This document shows positions 44,157 to 52,962 of a DNA stretch of 64,000 nt, piece by piece (within the stretch, counting starts at the first letter, position 1; every line of letters begins with the position of its first letter). The stretch comes from a virus, in IMG/VR virus record IMGVR_UViG_3300031227_011455, positions 1-64,000 of that record. The stretch is one strand, 5' to 3'. Both the position numbers and the translations under genes were made by a program. The notes under the pieces are model-generated. The model had not been told where the DNA came from. It did not search any database and worked only from the letters and a program-made list of their open reading frames with translations.

Positions 44157-44168
44157 ATTGTTCCTCTT

Positions 44169-45959
44169 CTATAAATCACTTTTTAATAACTCTCTTTTCT
44201 TTGCAACATTTGTAAATAATTCATAAATTTTGGTTATATCTTTTGAATATTCAACTTTTACTAATTGTCTAGTTTTCTCATCTAAACAACAAATTTTTAG
44301 CTGCCAAGGATTCAGTTCTCCCAACCCCTTCATTCTTAATATTGGTTCTTCATTATTTCTTGCATTAGTTAATTCTTCACTTGTCCATAATGGAATAAAT
44401 GTTTTTCCTTTATTGATGGCATATAGAGGTACAATTGATAAATAAAAATGACCTTGTTTAATTATTTCTGGAACTAAACTAGCTAATGCAATTGTCATTA
44501 AACAAAAGATGTGTCCGCCATCAGCATCCGCGTCAGTTGTGCATATAACTTTATCATATTTTAACTTTGAAATATCAAATTCTGGACCAACACCTGTTCC
44601 TAAAGATTCAATTAATTCATGTATTTCCTTATTTTTTAAAATATCATTTTTATTTAATACTGAAGGAATTTTACCTTTTAATGGAAGAACAGCATGTATT
44701 TTTGCATTTCTCGCCTCTACAAAACCTCCACCTGCACTATCTCCTTCAACAACATATAACTCACCATTAGCTCCAGTACAATCTCTAAGTTTTGTAAATT
44801 TTGTTGAAGCTCTTTTTCCATTTATAGCGCTCTTTATCTTTTTAGAATCCAATCTTTTTCTATATTCATCAAAGAAACTTAAAATATCATTTAAACTTTC
44901 CTGATTTTTTATAAAATATTTTTCTAATTCTAATCTTAGTTTATTTAAAATTTTAGAAAACATACTTTTTTTATTAATTAACTTATCTTTACTTTGAGAT
45001 GAATAATCTGGTTTTTCTAGTTCAAGAGTAAAAAATATTCTTAAACCGGATAAACAATCATTTGGTTGAAATTTAAAATTAGATTTTTTTGATTTTGAAG
45101 TAAAGAATTCTTTTAGTATATCATAAAAACAATTTACATGTGTTCCACCATCATCAACTGGTAATAAATTTATAGATGAAATAACTTTTGGAGCTATAGA
45201 ACCATTAAATGAATAACAAAATCTTACATTGAATTTTTCAATTCTATCAATTGCAGATACATCAACAGGTAAAGAAATAGAATCATCATTACCATTAAGA
45301 CAATATTTAGAAAAGAATTCATCTTTAGATAATTTAATTACCTCTTTTTTTGAATCAATATTTAAAACCAAAGTTGAATCTGGTATCTCAACAGAAGCAA
45401 TAATTAATCTTTTTCTTATTCTATTTATATCAGGAAGTAATATTTCAAATATTTTTTTATTTGGTTTAAACTGTATCTTTGTTGAAAATGGTTTTTCCCC
45501 TTCAAATTCTTCAATGATTTTTTCTTTTAGTTTAGCATTCTCAAAAACATATTTTGCATGTTTTTTATCTCGATAAATCTCAACTATATAAAAATCTGAT
45601 AAAGCAAGAATTGTTATAAGACCTACACCATTTTTTCCGGCAACTATATTATAAGCAGTTTTACTACTATTAAATTTTGCGCCAGTAAATAATTTTGTTG
45701 ATATTAAAATAGGAGTATCATTTTCAATTGGAATACCTCTACCATTGTCAATAATACAACATATATTAGTTTTTGTATCAATATTTACAGCAATAATATT
45801 TGCATAACCAGAAATTGCTTCGTCTAGTGCATTGTCTAATGCTTCTTCTATTAAATGAACTGGATTATCAGTTGAGCCAATATACATACCGGGATTTTCT
45901 TGTACATGTTCAATTTCAGTTAAGCTTTTTATATCTTTATGAGTATATGATTTTGACAT
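44169..45959 (-). CDS. type II DNA topoisomerase large subunit (GyrB-like, T4 gp39-like)
   Basis: Started at ATG 45959 (AAGGAG four bases upstream) this is 596 residues; the 9-residue TTG extension is not needed. It has the GHKL ATPase motifs ENPGMYIGS, EALDNALDEA, IDNGRGIPI and GKNGVGLIT, then the TOPRIM motifs VEGDSAGGG and TTDADADGGHI. C-terminal ending fits gp39 plus toprim in one chain. Partner of the 42542 subunit. Confidence 0.93.
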   Translation of the reverse strand: MSKSYTHKDIKSLTEIEHVQENPGMYIGSTDNPVHLIEEALDNALDEAISGYANIIAVNIDTKTNICCIIDNGRGIPIENDTPILISTKLFTGAKFNSSKTAYNIVAGKNGVGLITILALSDFYIVEIYRDKKHAKYVFENAKLKEKIIEEFEGEKPFSTKIQFKPNKKIFEILLPDINRIRKRLIIASVEIPDSTLVLNIDSKKEVIKLSKDEFFSKYCLNGNDDSISLPVDVSAIDRIEKFNVRFCYSFNGSIAPKVISSINLLPVDDGGTHVNCFYDILKEFFTSKSKKSNFKFQPNDCLSGLRIFFTLELEKPDYSSQSKDKLINKKSMFSKILNKLRLELEKYFIKNQESLNDILSFFDEYRKRLDSKKIKSAINGKRASTKFTKLRDCTGANGELYVVEGDSAGGGFVEARNAKIHAVLPLKGKIPSVLNKNDILKNKEIHELIESLGTGVGPEFDISKLKYDKVICTTDADADGGHIFCLMTIALASLVPEIIKQGHFYLSIVPLYAINKGKTFIPLWTSEELTNARNNEEPILRMKGLGELNPWQLKICCLDEKTRQLVKVEYSKDITKIYELFTNVAKKRELLKSDL

Positions 45960-46015
45960 TTTACTCCTTATTTTTATTTTCCCCAATTTTTACCAATGAT
46001 CAAAAATTATTTATC

Positions 46016-46285
46016 TTAAATCTTTACCATTTTTAAAATATGTTTAATTTCAAATCTATTTTCTATAATTTCTTGTATTATATTTTGATCCAGTATATTT
46101 GAAAGACTGTCTTTTAAAAATTCTACTTGCTCTGCAATTTTTCTATTTTTAAGTTCTTCTCTTTGTCTATTTCTTATGCTTCTTCGAATACTCGTCATAT
46201 GATTCACAGCTTCTGGTCCACTTGAAAATTCTAGATTATCAGTTGTTTTATAAAGTCTTCTTATACCCATATCAATCATTCTCAT
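46016..46285 (-). CDS. hypothetical protein
   Basis: This 89-residue basic, helical protein (MRMIDMGIRRLYKTT) contains RRSIRNRQREELKNRK and a hydrophobic-heptad end. Overlaps the TNSSST gene by 14 bases. No family recognised. Confidence 0.6.
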   Translation of the reverse strand: MRMIDMGIRRLYKTTDNLEFSSGPEAVNHMTSIRRSIRNRQREELKNRKIAEQVEFLKDSLSNILDQNIIQEIIENRFEIKHILKMVKI

Positions 46286-46703
46286 TTTTATTCTCCTCTA
46301 TTTTTTCTATCTGTTCAACAATATTATAAATCTCATCTTTAGAAATAATAGATAAAGACTCGCTTTCAGGAGCATTATCTATTTCTTTAATAATCAAACC
46401 ATTATTTGTTGATTTTATTACATCAATAATTACTGATATTACTTGCATAACAGATCCTCCGCAACACCCAATTGCATCAATTTCATTAGATTGTTTTAAA
46501 TCAACAAATATATTTTTTATTTCTTTTTCTATTTCTAAATCAGATGGTGGGGTATCATTACCAAATATTTCAAATGATTGTTTTTTATCATTATCATTTA
46601 ATATCAATTCTATTACACTTTTTTCTAATTTATCAAAATCTAATATAAAAATAATAAATGATGTACTAGAACTATTTGTTACAAAATCTGTTTTGATTTT
46701 CAT
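46272..46703 (-). CDS. protein with TNSSST leader motif, copy 2
   Basis: This 143-residue protein starts MKIKTDFVTNSSSTSFII, the same leader as copy 3 and copy 1. The rest is acidic, with AIGCCGGSVMQVI (residues 76-88) and a Glu/Asn-rich tail. Directly downstream of copy 3. Function unknown. Confidence 0.7.
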   Translation of the reverse strand: MKIKTDFVTNSSSTSFIIFILDFDKLEKSVIELILNDNDKKQSFEIFGNDTPPSDLEIEKEIKNIFVDLKQSNEIDAIGCCGGSVMQVISVIIDVIKSTNNGLIIKEIDNAPESESLSIISKDEIYNIVEQIEKIEENKNEND

Positions 46704-46712
46704 TAGTTAAAC

Positions 46713-47123
46713 CTATATTTTTGGATTGCATTCTGTAAACCATTTTTTTGGAACCTTTATTTTTCCATTTTTTAAAAATAATTTTTTTTGTTTTATCATA
46801 ATATTATGTAATCTTCCAGAATTACCCAGAAATCTCCAACCTGCTCCAGCAAATTTCCAATCTCCACCATCCCATCCATCTCCATTCCATTCTAAAATTT
46901 TTTGAACATAATGTAATTTTAATGTTTTGGATGGATTTTTTACTTTATATTCAGGGTTATATTCAAATTCACCTTCTATCATTTTTATCATATCAATTGT
47001 AGATAAATCATTTCCATATTTTGTAATCTTTTTAATTTCACCATTTAATAAAAAAGTAACATCTGATTGAATTATATAACTTGTTGAACTAGAATTTGTT
47101 ACAAAATCTGTTTTAATTTTCAT
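46713..47123 (-). CDS. protein with TNSSST leader motif, copy 3
   Basis: This 136-residue protein starts MKIKTDFVTNSSSTSYII, then has a glycine/tryptophan-rich part (WNGDGWDGGDWKFAG...) and a basic C-terminus. Shares only the leader with copies 1 and 2. No family recognised. Confidence 0.7.
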   Translation of the reverse strand: MKIKTDFVTNSSSTSYIIQSDVTFLLNGEIKKITKYGNDLSTIDMIKMIEGEFEYNPEYKVKNPSKTLKLHYVQKILEWNGDGWDGGDWKFAGAGWRFLGNSGRLHNIMIKQKKLFLKNGKIKVPKKWFTECNPKI

Positions 47124-47253
47124 GTTTCACCACCACCAATAATTTCTCTATTTTTATTAATTTCTCGGTTATTTCTTCTTTAATTTTTTGTATCTTTTCA
47201 ATTCCAAAAACAGTTAATTTATATTTTTTAACAAATTCCAACATTTGCTTCAT
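47113..47253 (-). CDS. small hypothetical helical protein
   Basis: This 46-residue lysine-rich protein (MKQMLEFVKKYKLTVFG...) starts at ATG 47253 and overlaps the next gene by 11 bases. The frame stays open upstream to the VWA stop, and a competing 23-codon ORF (MKKEFKSKFG) overlaps its beginning, so the exact start or a frameshift is uncertain. Confidence 0.5.
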   Translation of the reverse strand: MKQMLEFVKKYKLTVFGIEKIQKIKEEITEKLIKIEKLLVVVKHEN

Positions 47254-47295
47254 CAAAATATACTTTTTTTCCAAACTTTGATTTAAATTCTTTCT

Positions 47296-48552
47296 TCATT
47301 CTGGTAACCTCACTATATATCCTGTTCTATCAATTACTTTACTTGTTCCTGCTTTTGTTAGAACATATATAATTTTCTTTGGTAATAATGTTCTATTAAT
47401 TTCATTAATATTATCACATTCTCCATCTGTGAAAACTAACGTTACATCGGTATTTAATTCTTTACATCTAGATAAAGCAGGAAATATTTTAGTTCCACCT
47501 CTTCCACTTATAGAAAAATCTATATCTTTTAATCTTTTAACTTCATATTCTTTGTGAATGATTACATCGCATTCAATAACTATAGTTTTACAATATTTAT
47601 CATTTTCAATAATATTCTTTACTCCAGATAAACCTTCTAATATTTGTTCTTTAGACATACTTCCAGAAGTATCAAGAATAATAGTAATATTAAAAGAAAA
47701 ATCTTTAGTTTTTCCAGGAAAGGGTGAAATCATAGGTAAATTTTTATCACCAATAAAAAATGTATAAACTCTCTTTTTATTAATTCTTGTATATGCTCTT
47801 TTTTGCTTTGAAAGTCTAGAACCTTTTACTAGTTTTTTTATTAATTGATAATAAGGTATTTGAGGAGGTTTTAAAATTTCATCAATTTTTTCTACAATAT
47901 AATTTGGTAGATTTCCTTTTCTTAATACATTATTAAAAGATTCTTCTAATATAGATTCTGTATATTGTTGTAACCTACTAGCTAAGGATCCAATATCTGA
48001 AACATTTGAATTATTTTTAGTCCAACTACCATGATCATCAATATCTTTTGATCCGCTTTTTTTTTGATCATTTGAATCTGGAATATTTAAATAATAAAAC
48101 TCAGCTGTTTTTTTATGAGGTAAATCATAATAATCTGGATGAACAATTTCAAATAAATCATCACCTAATACATAAGACTTTTTAATATTTATTAAGGTAT
48201 TTACTGCACAATCAGCAGCGAAATTCCATTTATCTATTTTTTTTGACTTTGATTCTTTATTAACTTCATTTGATATTATTCTCAATAATCTTGGTATATG
48301 ATTATTTAAAATATGAATACCTTCATGTTCTATAATTATTTTTAAAAATTCATCATCTGCTAAATCAATAAACAACGGATTATACAAAAGAGTTATTGTT
48401 CCATCTATTTCAGGAGAAACACCCATTAAAGATTGTAATGTTAAATCTTCTTTTCTATTTATTTTTGAAAATAAATAACCCCAATAATTATCTTGAAAAA
48501 TTAATTGTGTTATTAATTCTTTTATTCTTTCTGAAGATTTTTGTTTATCCAT
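47296..48552 (-). CDS. VWA protein with HEXXH N-terminal domain (DUF2201-like)
   Basis: Started at ATG 48552, overlapping the AAA stop, this is 418 residues. The N-terminal half contains IIEHEGIHILNNH with a HEGIH zinc-peptidase motif as in DUF2201-type proteins; the C-terminal half has a VWA MIDAS (ILDTSGSMS, then GGTKIF and VFTDGE). This architecture is typically paired with a MoxR-type AAA protein, as here. The pair probably acts as a metal-dependent chaperone for assembling other proteins; inference from the family. Confidence 0.83.
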   Translation of the reverse strand: MDKQKSSERIKELITQLIFQDNYWGYLFSKINRKEDLTLQSLMGVSPEIDGTITLLYNPLFIDLADDEFLKIIIEHEGIHILNNHIPRLLRIISNEVNKESKSKKIDKWNFAADCAVNTLINIKKSYVLGDDLFEIVHPDYYDLPHKKTAEFYYLNIPDSNDQKKSGSKDIDDHGSWTKNNSNVSDIGSLASRLQQYTESILEESFNNVLRKGNLPNYIVEKIDEILKPPQIPYYQLIKKLVKGSRLSKQKRAYTRINKKRVYTFFIGDKNLPMISPFPGKTKDFSFNITIILDTSGSMSKEQILEGLSGVKNIIENDKYCKTIVIECDVIIHKEYEVKRLKDIDFSISGRGGTKIFPALSRCKELNTDVTLVFTDGECDNINEINRTLLPKKIIYVLTKAGTSKVIDRTGYIVRLPE

Positions 48553-49771
48553 TTCCTGTAGCCCTACCACTTGATGCTACCATTGTCTCATAAAATTTAG
48601 TTTTATAATCTGGAAATTTTTTAGTTAATTGAACATGAATTTCAGATGCGTAAATAAATTCATCTGATGTTGTTGGAAATGTTGCAATCTTATTCATAAA
48701 TAAAGCACCAATATCAGATGGTATATCTATTAAAAATAAAGAAATATTTTTTAAATTATCATCATCATATACAGGTTTTGAAGATGTTAAATAACTAACA
48801 AATGATTCAATTAATTGTGCCATTTTAGTATTATCTGATTGTTTAGAAAATTTAACAATATCTTTTCTGATTGAGTCATATTTATAAAAAATGTCTTTTG
48901 GACTAATATCTTTTCTATCTTTAATAAAACTTATAAACATTCTTGTCATAGATGAATTAAGGAGACCGCCAAATAATGTTGAAAGTTCATCTAAGTTTTT
49001 AAGTATTCTTCCTTCTTTATCAAAACCCCAAAGGATGTTTGAAATTCTTTCCCAGCTTGAAGGATTGGAGTATATCATACCAATTTTTTGAGCATCAAAA
49101 TCATAAAGATAATCTGGATGAATTTGAATATATTCTATTACTAAAGGATGAAATCCATTAGTAACTGCATGATTTAAAAAAGCTTGCGCGTTAACTTCTG
49201 AATATAAATGAAGAGATCTTCTGAGTCCCGCTGCGTCCTCTAATACGTTCATGTTATATTCTTGATCATCAGGATTATCAAGACATAATACAAACCAACC
49301 ACGAGGAAATTCTTTTGTATGGATTTTACTTTCATTTTGAACTTGCCATAATAATTGTTGTAAAGAACTATCTCCTCTTGATAGTTCATCTATTATAAAT
49401 AAGCCATATGTATCTTCTTCCAAAGGAACGAAATCAGAATATAACATTTTAAATTTAGAATTTCCATTATCAACAACTGGAAATGGACAAAGAAAATCAT
49501 CTCTAGAAAGAACTGGAGCTTTTATAAGAATATATTTGAAGTCTATTTTTAATTCTTCACTTAATTCATTAGCAATTTGAATGCTTATAGCTGTTTTTCC
49601 TATTCCAGCAGGTGAAATAATTCTGAAGCATTGTTTTTCAATATTTTTTCCTTCATTCCAACATTGAATTGTATTTTTAATATTATTTTTTATAATTCTT
49701 TTTATATTATCTATACTTAATGGTGTTATACCTAATCTTTGATAGTATTTTTTTTTCTTCGATTTTTCCAC
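48545..49771 (-). CDS. MoxR/CobS-like AAA+ ATPase
   Basis: This 408-residue protein starts at a GTG at 49771; a TGA two codons upstream in frame excludes longer starts. Walker A SPAGIGKTAIS lies at 53-63 and Walker B GLFIIDELSR at 123-132, followed by an arginine-rich AAA+ segment (GLRRSLHLYSE). It belongs to the AAA group that partners VWA proteins; the next gene is such a VWA protein and overlaps its stop. Confidence 0.87.
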   Translation of the reverse strand: MEKSKKKKYYQRLGITPLSIDNIKRIIKNNIKNTIQCWNEGKNIEKQCFRIISPAGIGKTAISIQIANELSEELKIDFKYILIKAPVLSRDDFLCPFPVVDNGNSKFKMLYSDFVPLEEDTYGLFIIDELSRGDSSLQQLLWQVQNESKIHTKEFPRGWFVLCLDNPDDQEYNMNVLEDAAGLRRSLHLYSEVNAQAFLNHAVTNGFHPLVIEYIQIHPDYLYDFDAQKIGMIYSNPSSWERISNILWGFDKEGRILKNLDELSTLFGGLLNSSMTRMFISFIKDRKDISPKDIFYKYDSIRKDIVKFSKQSDNTKMAQLIESFVSYLTSSKPVYDDDNLKNISLFLIDIPSDIGALFMNKIATFPTTSDEFIYASEIHVQLTKKFPDYKTKFYETMVASSGRATGNG

Positions 49772-49787
49772 TTGTCACAATATTCAC

Positions 49788-49838
49788 CCATTCAAAAATT
49801 AACTTTATTGGGGGAATGTATATATAATATACATTCCC
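49788..49838 (-). promoter_or_regulatory. hairpin plus 13-base element (copy 2)
   Basis: A 12-bp stem hairpin GGGAATGTATAT/ATATACATTCCC lies at 49812-49838, followed 11 bases later on the minus strand by AATTTTTGAATGG (49788-49800), identical to the element at 10638-10650. It sits between the SSB-like gene and the AAA gene, so it may combine termination with a new start. Confidence 0.5.
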
Positions 49839-49865
49839 TTCTTTCCAAAAGGAACACTTTACTAA

Positions 49866-50798
49866 TTAAAAAGGAACATCCTCAAACGATACATCATAAT
49901 TTTCTTCAGTTTTTTCAGGAGTTACAGGAGCTTCTCCACTTTGAGTTTGACCAGACGAAAACTGAAACTGTTGCGCATCGTCTACTTTTTCTGTATAATC
50001 TGCAGAACCTGAACTCTTTCCTCTTGACCAATCAAATTTTTCTTTAAATTTTTCCATTGTTTCTTTGGATTTATTTAAAACATTCTTTACAGTATCAGGT
50101 GATAAACTTGAACCAGTTGTTAACTCAAAAACATCTTTAAGACCATAGTTTGTTGATTGTTTTCCAGTTGTCACAACAGTGACAAATCTTTTATGATTAA
50201 CATGAGCTTTTTCAAATTCCTTGCTTTGCTCTGTTACTGGAGTTACCATTGGTTCTAAATCATCTCTTCTAGCAAGATTAGCTAAATAATCTGCAACATT
50301 CCCATACTTTGTACCCTTTGCTCTAATAAAAACATAGCTTGGTTTTCCGTCAACTAAAAATGGTTTACCAGTTTCATTATCTAAATAAATACCAGTTATA
50401 ATTAACTGAGATCTACATGCGCTACAAAATGGTATTGCCGCCCTTTCTGTTGAATTTTTTCCGCATGTATTACCGCTTGTTCCTTTCCATGGATAATCAC
50501 CAGCTTGATATGAAAAACATTCAAGATTATCTCTTCCATTATCTGTTCTTATAGTTTTAACTAAAACATTTTTAATATTAACAATTATCATATGTATTTC
50601 ATCAAGATTACTTCTTAAACCTCGAATTTGCAGTTTTCCAGGCATCTCAACTTCACCAAGATGGTTTTTTCTTTGCTGACCTGAGATATAAACTGCATGA
50701 AAAAACTCATTTTCTGGCAAAGTAGGAGTCTTTACATTATATCCACCTTCACCAACTAATTCTGAATATTCTGAAAAATCAATACTATTTGCTGACAT
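49866..50798 (-). CDS. single-stranded DNA-binding-like protein
   Basis: This 310-residue protein has a beta-rich centre with Cys-bearing loops (ECFSYQAG, NTCGK, FCSACRSQL) that could bind zinc, and a low-complexity Gln/Glu/Ser tail ending SFEDVPF. The acidic tail closing in VPF resembles the D-D-x-I/V-P-F tip of bacterial SSB proteins. T4 gp32 likewise contains a zinc site within an OB fold. Its presence among replication genes fits. Family assignment remains tentative. Confidence 0.6.
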   Translation of the reverse strand: MSANSIDFSEYSELVGEGGYNVKTPTLPENEFFHAVYISGQQRKNHLGEVEMPGKLQIRGLRSNLDEIHMIIVNIKNVLVKTIRTDNGRDNLECFSYQAGDYPWKGTSGNTCGKNSTERAAIPFCSACRSQLIITGIYLDNETGKPFLVDGKPSYVFIRAKGTKYGNVADYLANLARRDDLEPMVTPVTEQSKEFEKAHVNHKRFVTVVTTGKQSTNYGLKDVFELTTGSSLSPDTVKNVLNKSKETMEKFKEKFDWSRGKSSGSADYTEKVDDAQQFQFSSGQTQSGEAPVTPEKTEENYDVSFEDVPF

Positions 50799-50815
50799 TT
50801 TTAATCTCCTATTTT

Positions 50816-51040
50816 TTAAGTAGTTTTTAAAAGATTTTCTAAATTGAATTCTTCATTACTCACACAAAAATCTTTTATTATTTCGCCTTTTATAACACAA
50901 CAGCTATAAAATTTTGATCTATTTTCTTCTACAAATTTTTTAAATTTATCTTTTGAAATTTCAATAATTTCTCCTTGTTCAAACTGTGAATACAAAATTA
51001 AAAATTTTTCAGCTGATTCACCGTTTACTCTTAAAATCAT
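50816..51040 (-). CDS. hypothetical protein
   Basis: This 74-residue protein (MILRVNGESAEKFLILY) begins 13 bases after the 51054 gene ends and has AGGAG upstream. It contains FYSCCVIKGE. Function unknown. Confidence 0.6.
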   Translation of the reverse strand: MILRVNGESAEKFLILYSQFEQGEIIEISKDKFKKFVEENRSKFYSCCVIKGEIIKDFCVSNEEFNLENLLKTT

Positions 51041-51053
51041 TATTATGCTCCTA

Positions 51054-51635
51054 TTAATTTGGAACTAAACACCAGTTAGAATAATTTTTATCTTCCACCA
51101 AAGTTACAATTGAAAAGGTTTCATCAAACCAACATTTCATATTAGATTCTAATAAATCATCTGAATCAATATTAACAATATTTTTAAATTCTGGCATTAT
51201 TAATTTTGGATCTTCTATTGTAATTGGATTAATTTTTCTAACATTTAAATCATTTATTTCTTCACCAATAATTTTAATTAATTTTGGATGAGGACAATAA
51301 ATAATAACTAATCTATCACCTACCTTTTTAAATATTTCATTTTTAAAGAAAAAAGATTCAGTTCTTGTATCGAATGCAACATTATCTCCATTTAAAACTC
51401 TAAATATTGATGTATGTTGTCTACACATCATTCCTTCATTTTTTTTAATATTACACATTTCACATTCTGAATTATCTAATAAATATTTATTACCTCTGAT
51501 TTCAAAATTCTTACTTGCTGCTTTATTAAAATAAGATAAAATTCTTCTTTTATTTAATAAAAATTTTACTATCGTAATTGGATAAACCTCAATTCCTAAT
51601 TTCTCTACAATTTTTTCTGTTGATATCTGCTTCAT
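51054..51635 (-). CDS. hypothetical Cys-rich protein
   Basis: Started at ATG 51635 with AGGAG five bases before it (193 residues); the longer reading from 51704 has no site. It contains CEMCNIKKNEGMMCRQH near 68-84, a possible zinc site, and RLVIIYCPHPKLIKII. No family recognised. Confidence 0.6.
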   Translation of the reverse strand: MKQISTEKIVEKLGIEVYPITIVKFLLNKRRILSYFNKAASKNFEIRGNKYLLDNSECEMCNIKKNEGMMCRQHTSIFRVLNGDNVAFDTRTESFFFKNEIFKKVGDRLVIIYCPHPKLIKIIGEEINDLNVRKINPITIEDPKLIMPEFKNIVNIDSDDLLESNMKCWFDETFSIVTLVEDKNYSNWCLVPN

Positions 51636-51693
51636 AATTTCTCCTAATTTAATTCTAAAAAACAACAAAAACCATAATAATTTTTTATAATTA

Positions 51694-51759
51694 ATCCGCA
51701 CCACTAATAAGTATAAATTTAATGAAAAATTAAATTTAAGTATTATTAGTGGTGCGGAT
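51694..51759 (-). repeat. long inverted repeat (about 28-30-bp arms)
   Basis: The segment folds into one long hairpin: 17 bases, ATCCGCACCACTAATAA, pair perfectly with the opposite end, then a three-base mismatch and another 10 paired bases around a TGAAAA-type loop. It lies in the gap between the 51800-51952 and 51054-51635 genes. It may be a terminator, an RNA-processing site or a protein-binding palindrome. Confidence 0.7.
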
Positions 51760-51799
51760 GCTTTACTAATAGTATAATTGCGAATAAAATAAAATAGAT

Positions 51800-51952
51800 C
51801 TATTTTTTTTCTTTATCTTGTTTTTCCTGCGGTTTTGTTTCAATATCTAACAAATGTGCAAGAGCAACAACCTTTTCTTCTGTAAAATTTTTCCTAATTT
51901 TATCTTCAATTTTTCTTCTAATTCTCTTTGTGATTTCAGAATGTTCAGCCAT
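51800..51952 (-). CDS. small basic hypothetical protein
   Basis: This 50-residue protein (MAEHSEITKRIRRKIEDK, then KNFTEEKVVALAHLL, lysine-rich end) starts at ATG 51952 with GAGGATTG upstream. Charged, helical, possibly DNA- or RNA-binding. A two-codon reading frame with a very strong AGGAGG site precedes it at 51969-51977. Confidence 0.6.
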   Translation of the reverse strand: MAEHSEITKRIRRKIEDKIRKNFTEEKVVALAHLLDIETKPQEKQDKEKK

Positions 51953-51991
51953 ATACAATCCTCATGTTTTATTTCATTGTTCCTCCTTTCA

Positions 51992-52036
51992 CCTTTAAAA
52001 AATTAACGGAGGATAAAATATATATATATTATCCTC
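51992..52036 (-). promoter_or_regulatory. hairpin plus AATTTTTTAAAGG element
   Basis: GAGGATAA/TTATCCTC (8 bp, AT-rich loop) at 52009-52036 is followed on the minus strand by AATTTTTTAAAGG at 51992-52004, similar to the elements at 10638 and 49788. It lies between the 52104 and 51800 genes, ahead of a strong ribosome site. Third, weaker member of that set. Confidence 0.4.
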
Positions 52037-52103
52037 TAATTAAGTTAAAACATATAAGTATTCCTTAAGTATTCAAAAAGTAATATATGTAGTTGTTTGT
52101 TTT

Positions 52104-52370
52104 TTAAATGATTTTTGTTGGTTCAACCATAACAGGTCTATTATAATTCGATAAATTAAAAATCAAATTTGCTGTAGGGAAACTATTTGAAGCATTACGA
52201 ATCATATCCTTTGTGTGAATTGGCATATATTGATCAGTGCAATAAAGTTGAACTCCTTCTTTAAATGTAAAAACAACTCCATCATGACTTTGCTCAGCAG
52301 TAATCAAATTTGATCTCTCAGTTTTTATAATTTCCATCTTACCCTTTTTTATAGTTATTGTATCACTCAC
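52104..52370 (-). CDS. hypothetical protein
   Basis: This 88-residue protein starts at a GTG at 52370 inside the end of the previous gene, with GGAG nine bases upstream. It is beta-rich (SDTITIKKGKMEIIKTE) and contains VQLYCTDQYMPIHTKDM. Last gene after RNA polymerase set 2; no family recognised. Confidence 0.65.
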   Translation of the reverse strand: MSDTITIKKGKMEIIKTERSNLITAEQSHDGVVFTFKEGVQLYCTDQYMPIHTKDMIRNASNSFPTANLIFNLSNYNRPVMVEPTKII

Positions 52371-52962
52371 TTTTCATCTCTCCTTCCATAATTTTTAATA
52401 TCACTAACATTTTATTCTTTTCTATTCTTTCTCTTATAAACTTAAATACATTCTCTTTATTGTTTGTTCTAAGAAATTTAGAAATTAACTCGTTATTTAT
52501 ATTCATAGTTTCAATTTTATCATATATTTTATTCCAATTTTGTGTCAAAAATAAATCTAAATTTTTCTTTAAAAGTTTAAAGTCCATACCTTGTAAGATT
52601 ATAGCTAAAAACCATATGTAATCATATTCGATAAATTCTATAAACTTTAAAAATTTATCTATATCATTAAAAATATCAAAAGTAAGCATTGGTGTAAATT
52701 CAAAACTATAAATCTCTCTAACTTTAATTATTAAGTGTTGACATAATTCTCTTTGTCTTTCAAGACTTAATGATTTAATTTCATTATATAGATTTAAATA
52801 TAAACTTTTAAATTCTTCTGTTCCTAGATAGTTAATTATAGCTATAAAATCTGCATCTATCTCGGCGTTTGTTAAAAGGTTGAAATTTAAATAACCCTCC
52901 TCGTCATTAATTTCCATAATGGGAGTCGATCTTCCTATTAAAACTTTATCGTAATCACTCAT
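52363..52962 (-). CDS. hypothetical helical protein downstream of beta, set 2
   Basis: This 199-residue protein begins one base after the beta stop. It is almost entirely helical with acidic and aromatic residues. Operon position suggests a polymerase accessory subunit or a virion protein packaged with it. No family is recognised. Confidence 0.65.
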   Translation of the reverse strand: MSDYDKVLIGRSTPIMEINDEEGYLNFNLLTNAEIDADFIAIINYLGTEEFKSLYLNLYNEIKSLSLERQRELCQHLIIKVREIYSFEFTPMLTFDIFNDIDKFLKFIEFIEYDYIWFLAIILQGMDFKLLKKNLDLFLTQNWNKIYDKIETMNINNELISKFLRTNNKENVFKFIRERIEKNKMLVILKIMEGEMKSE

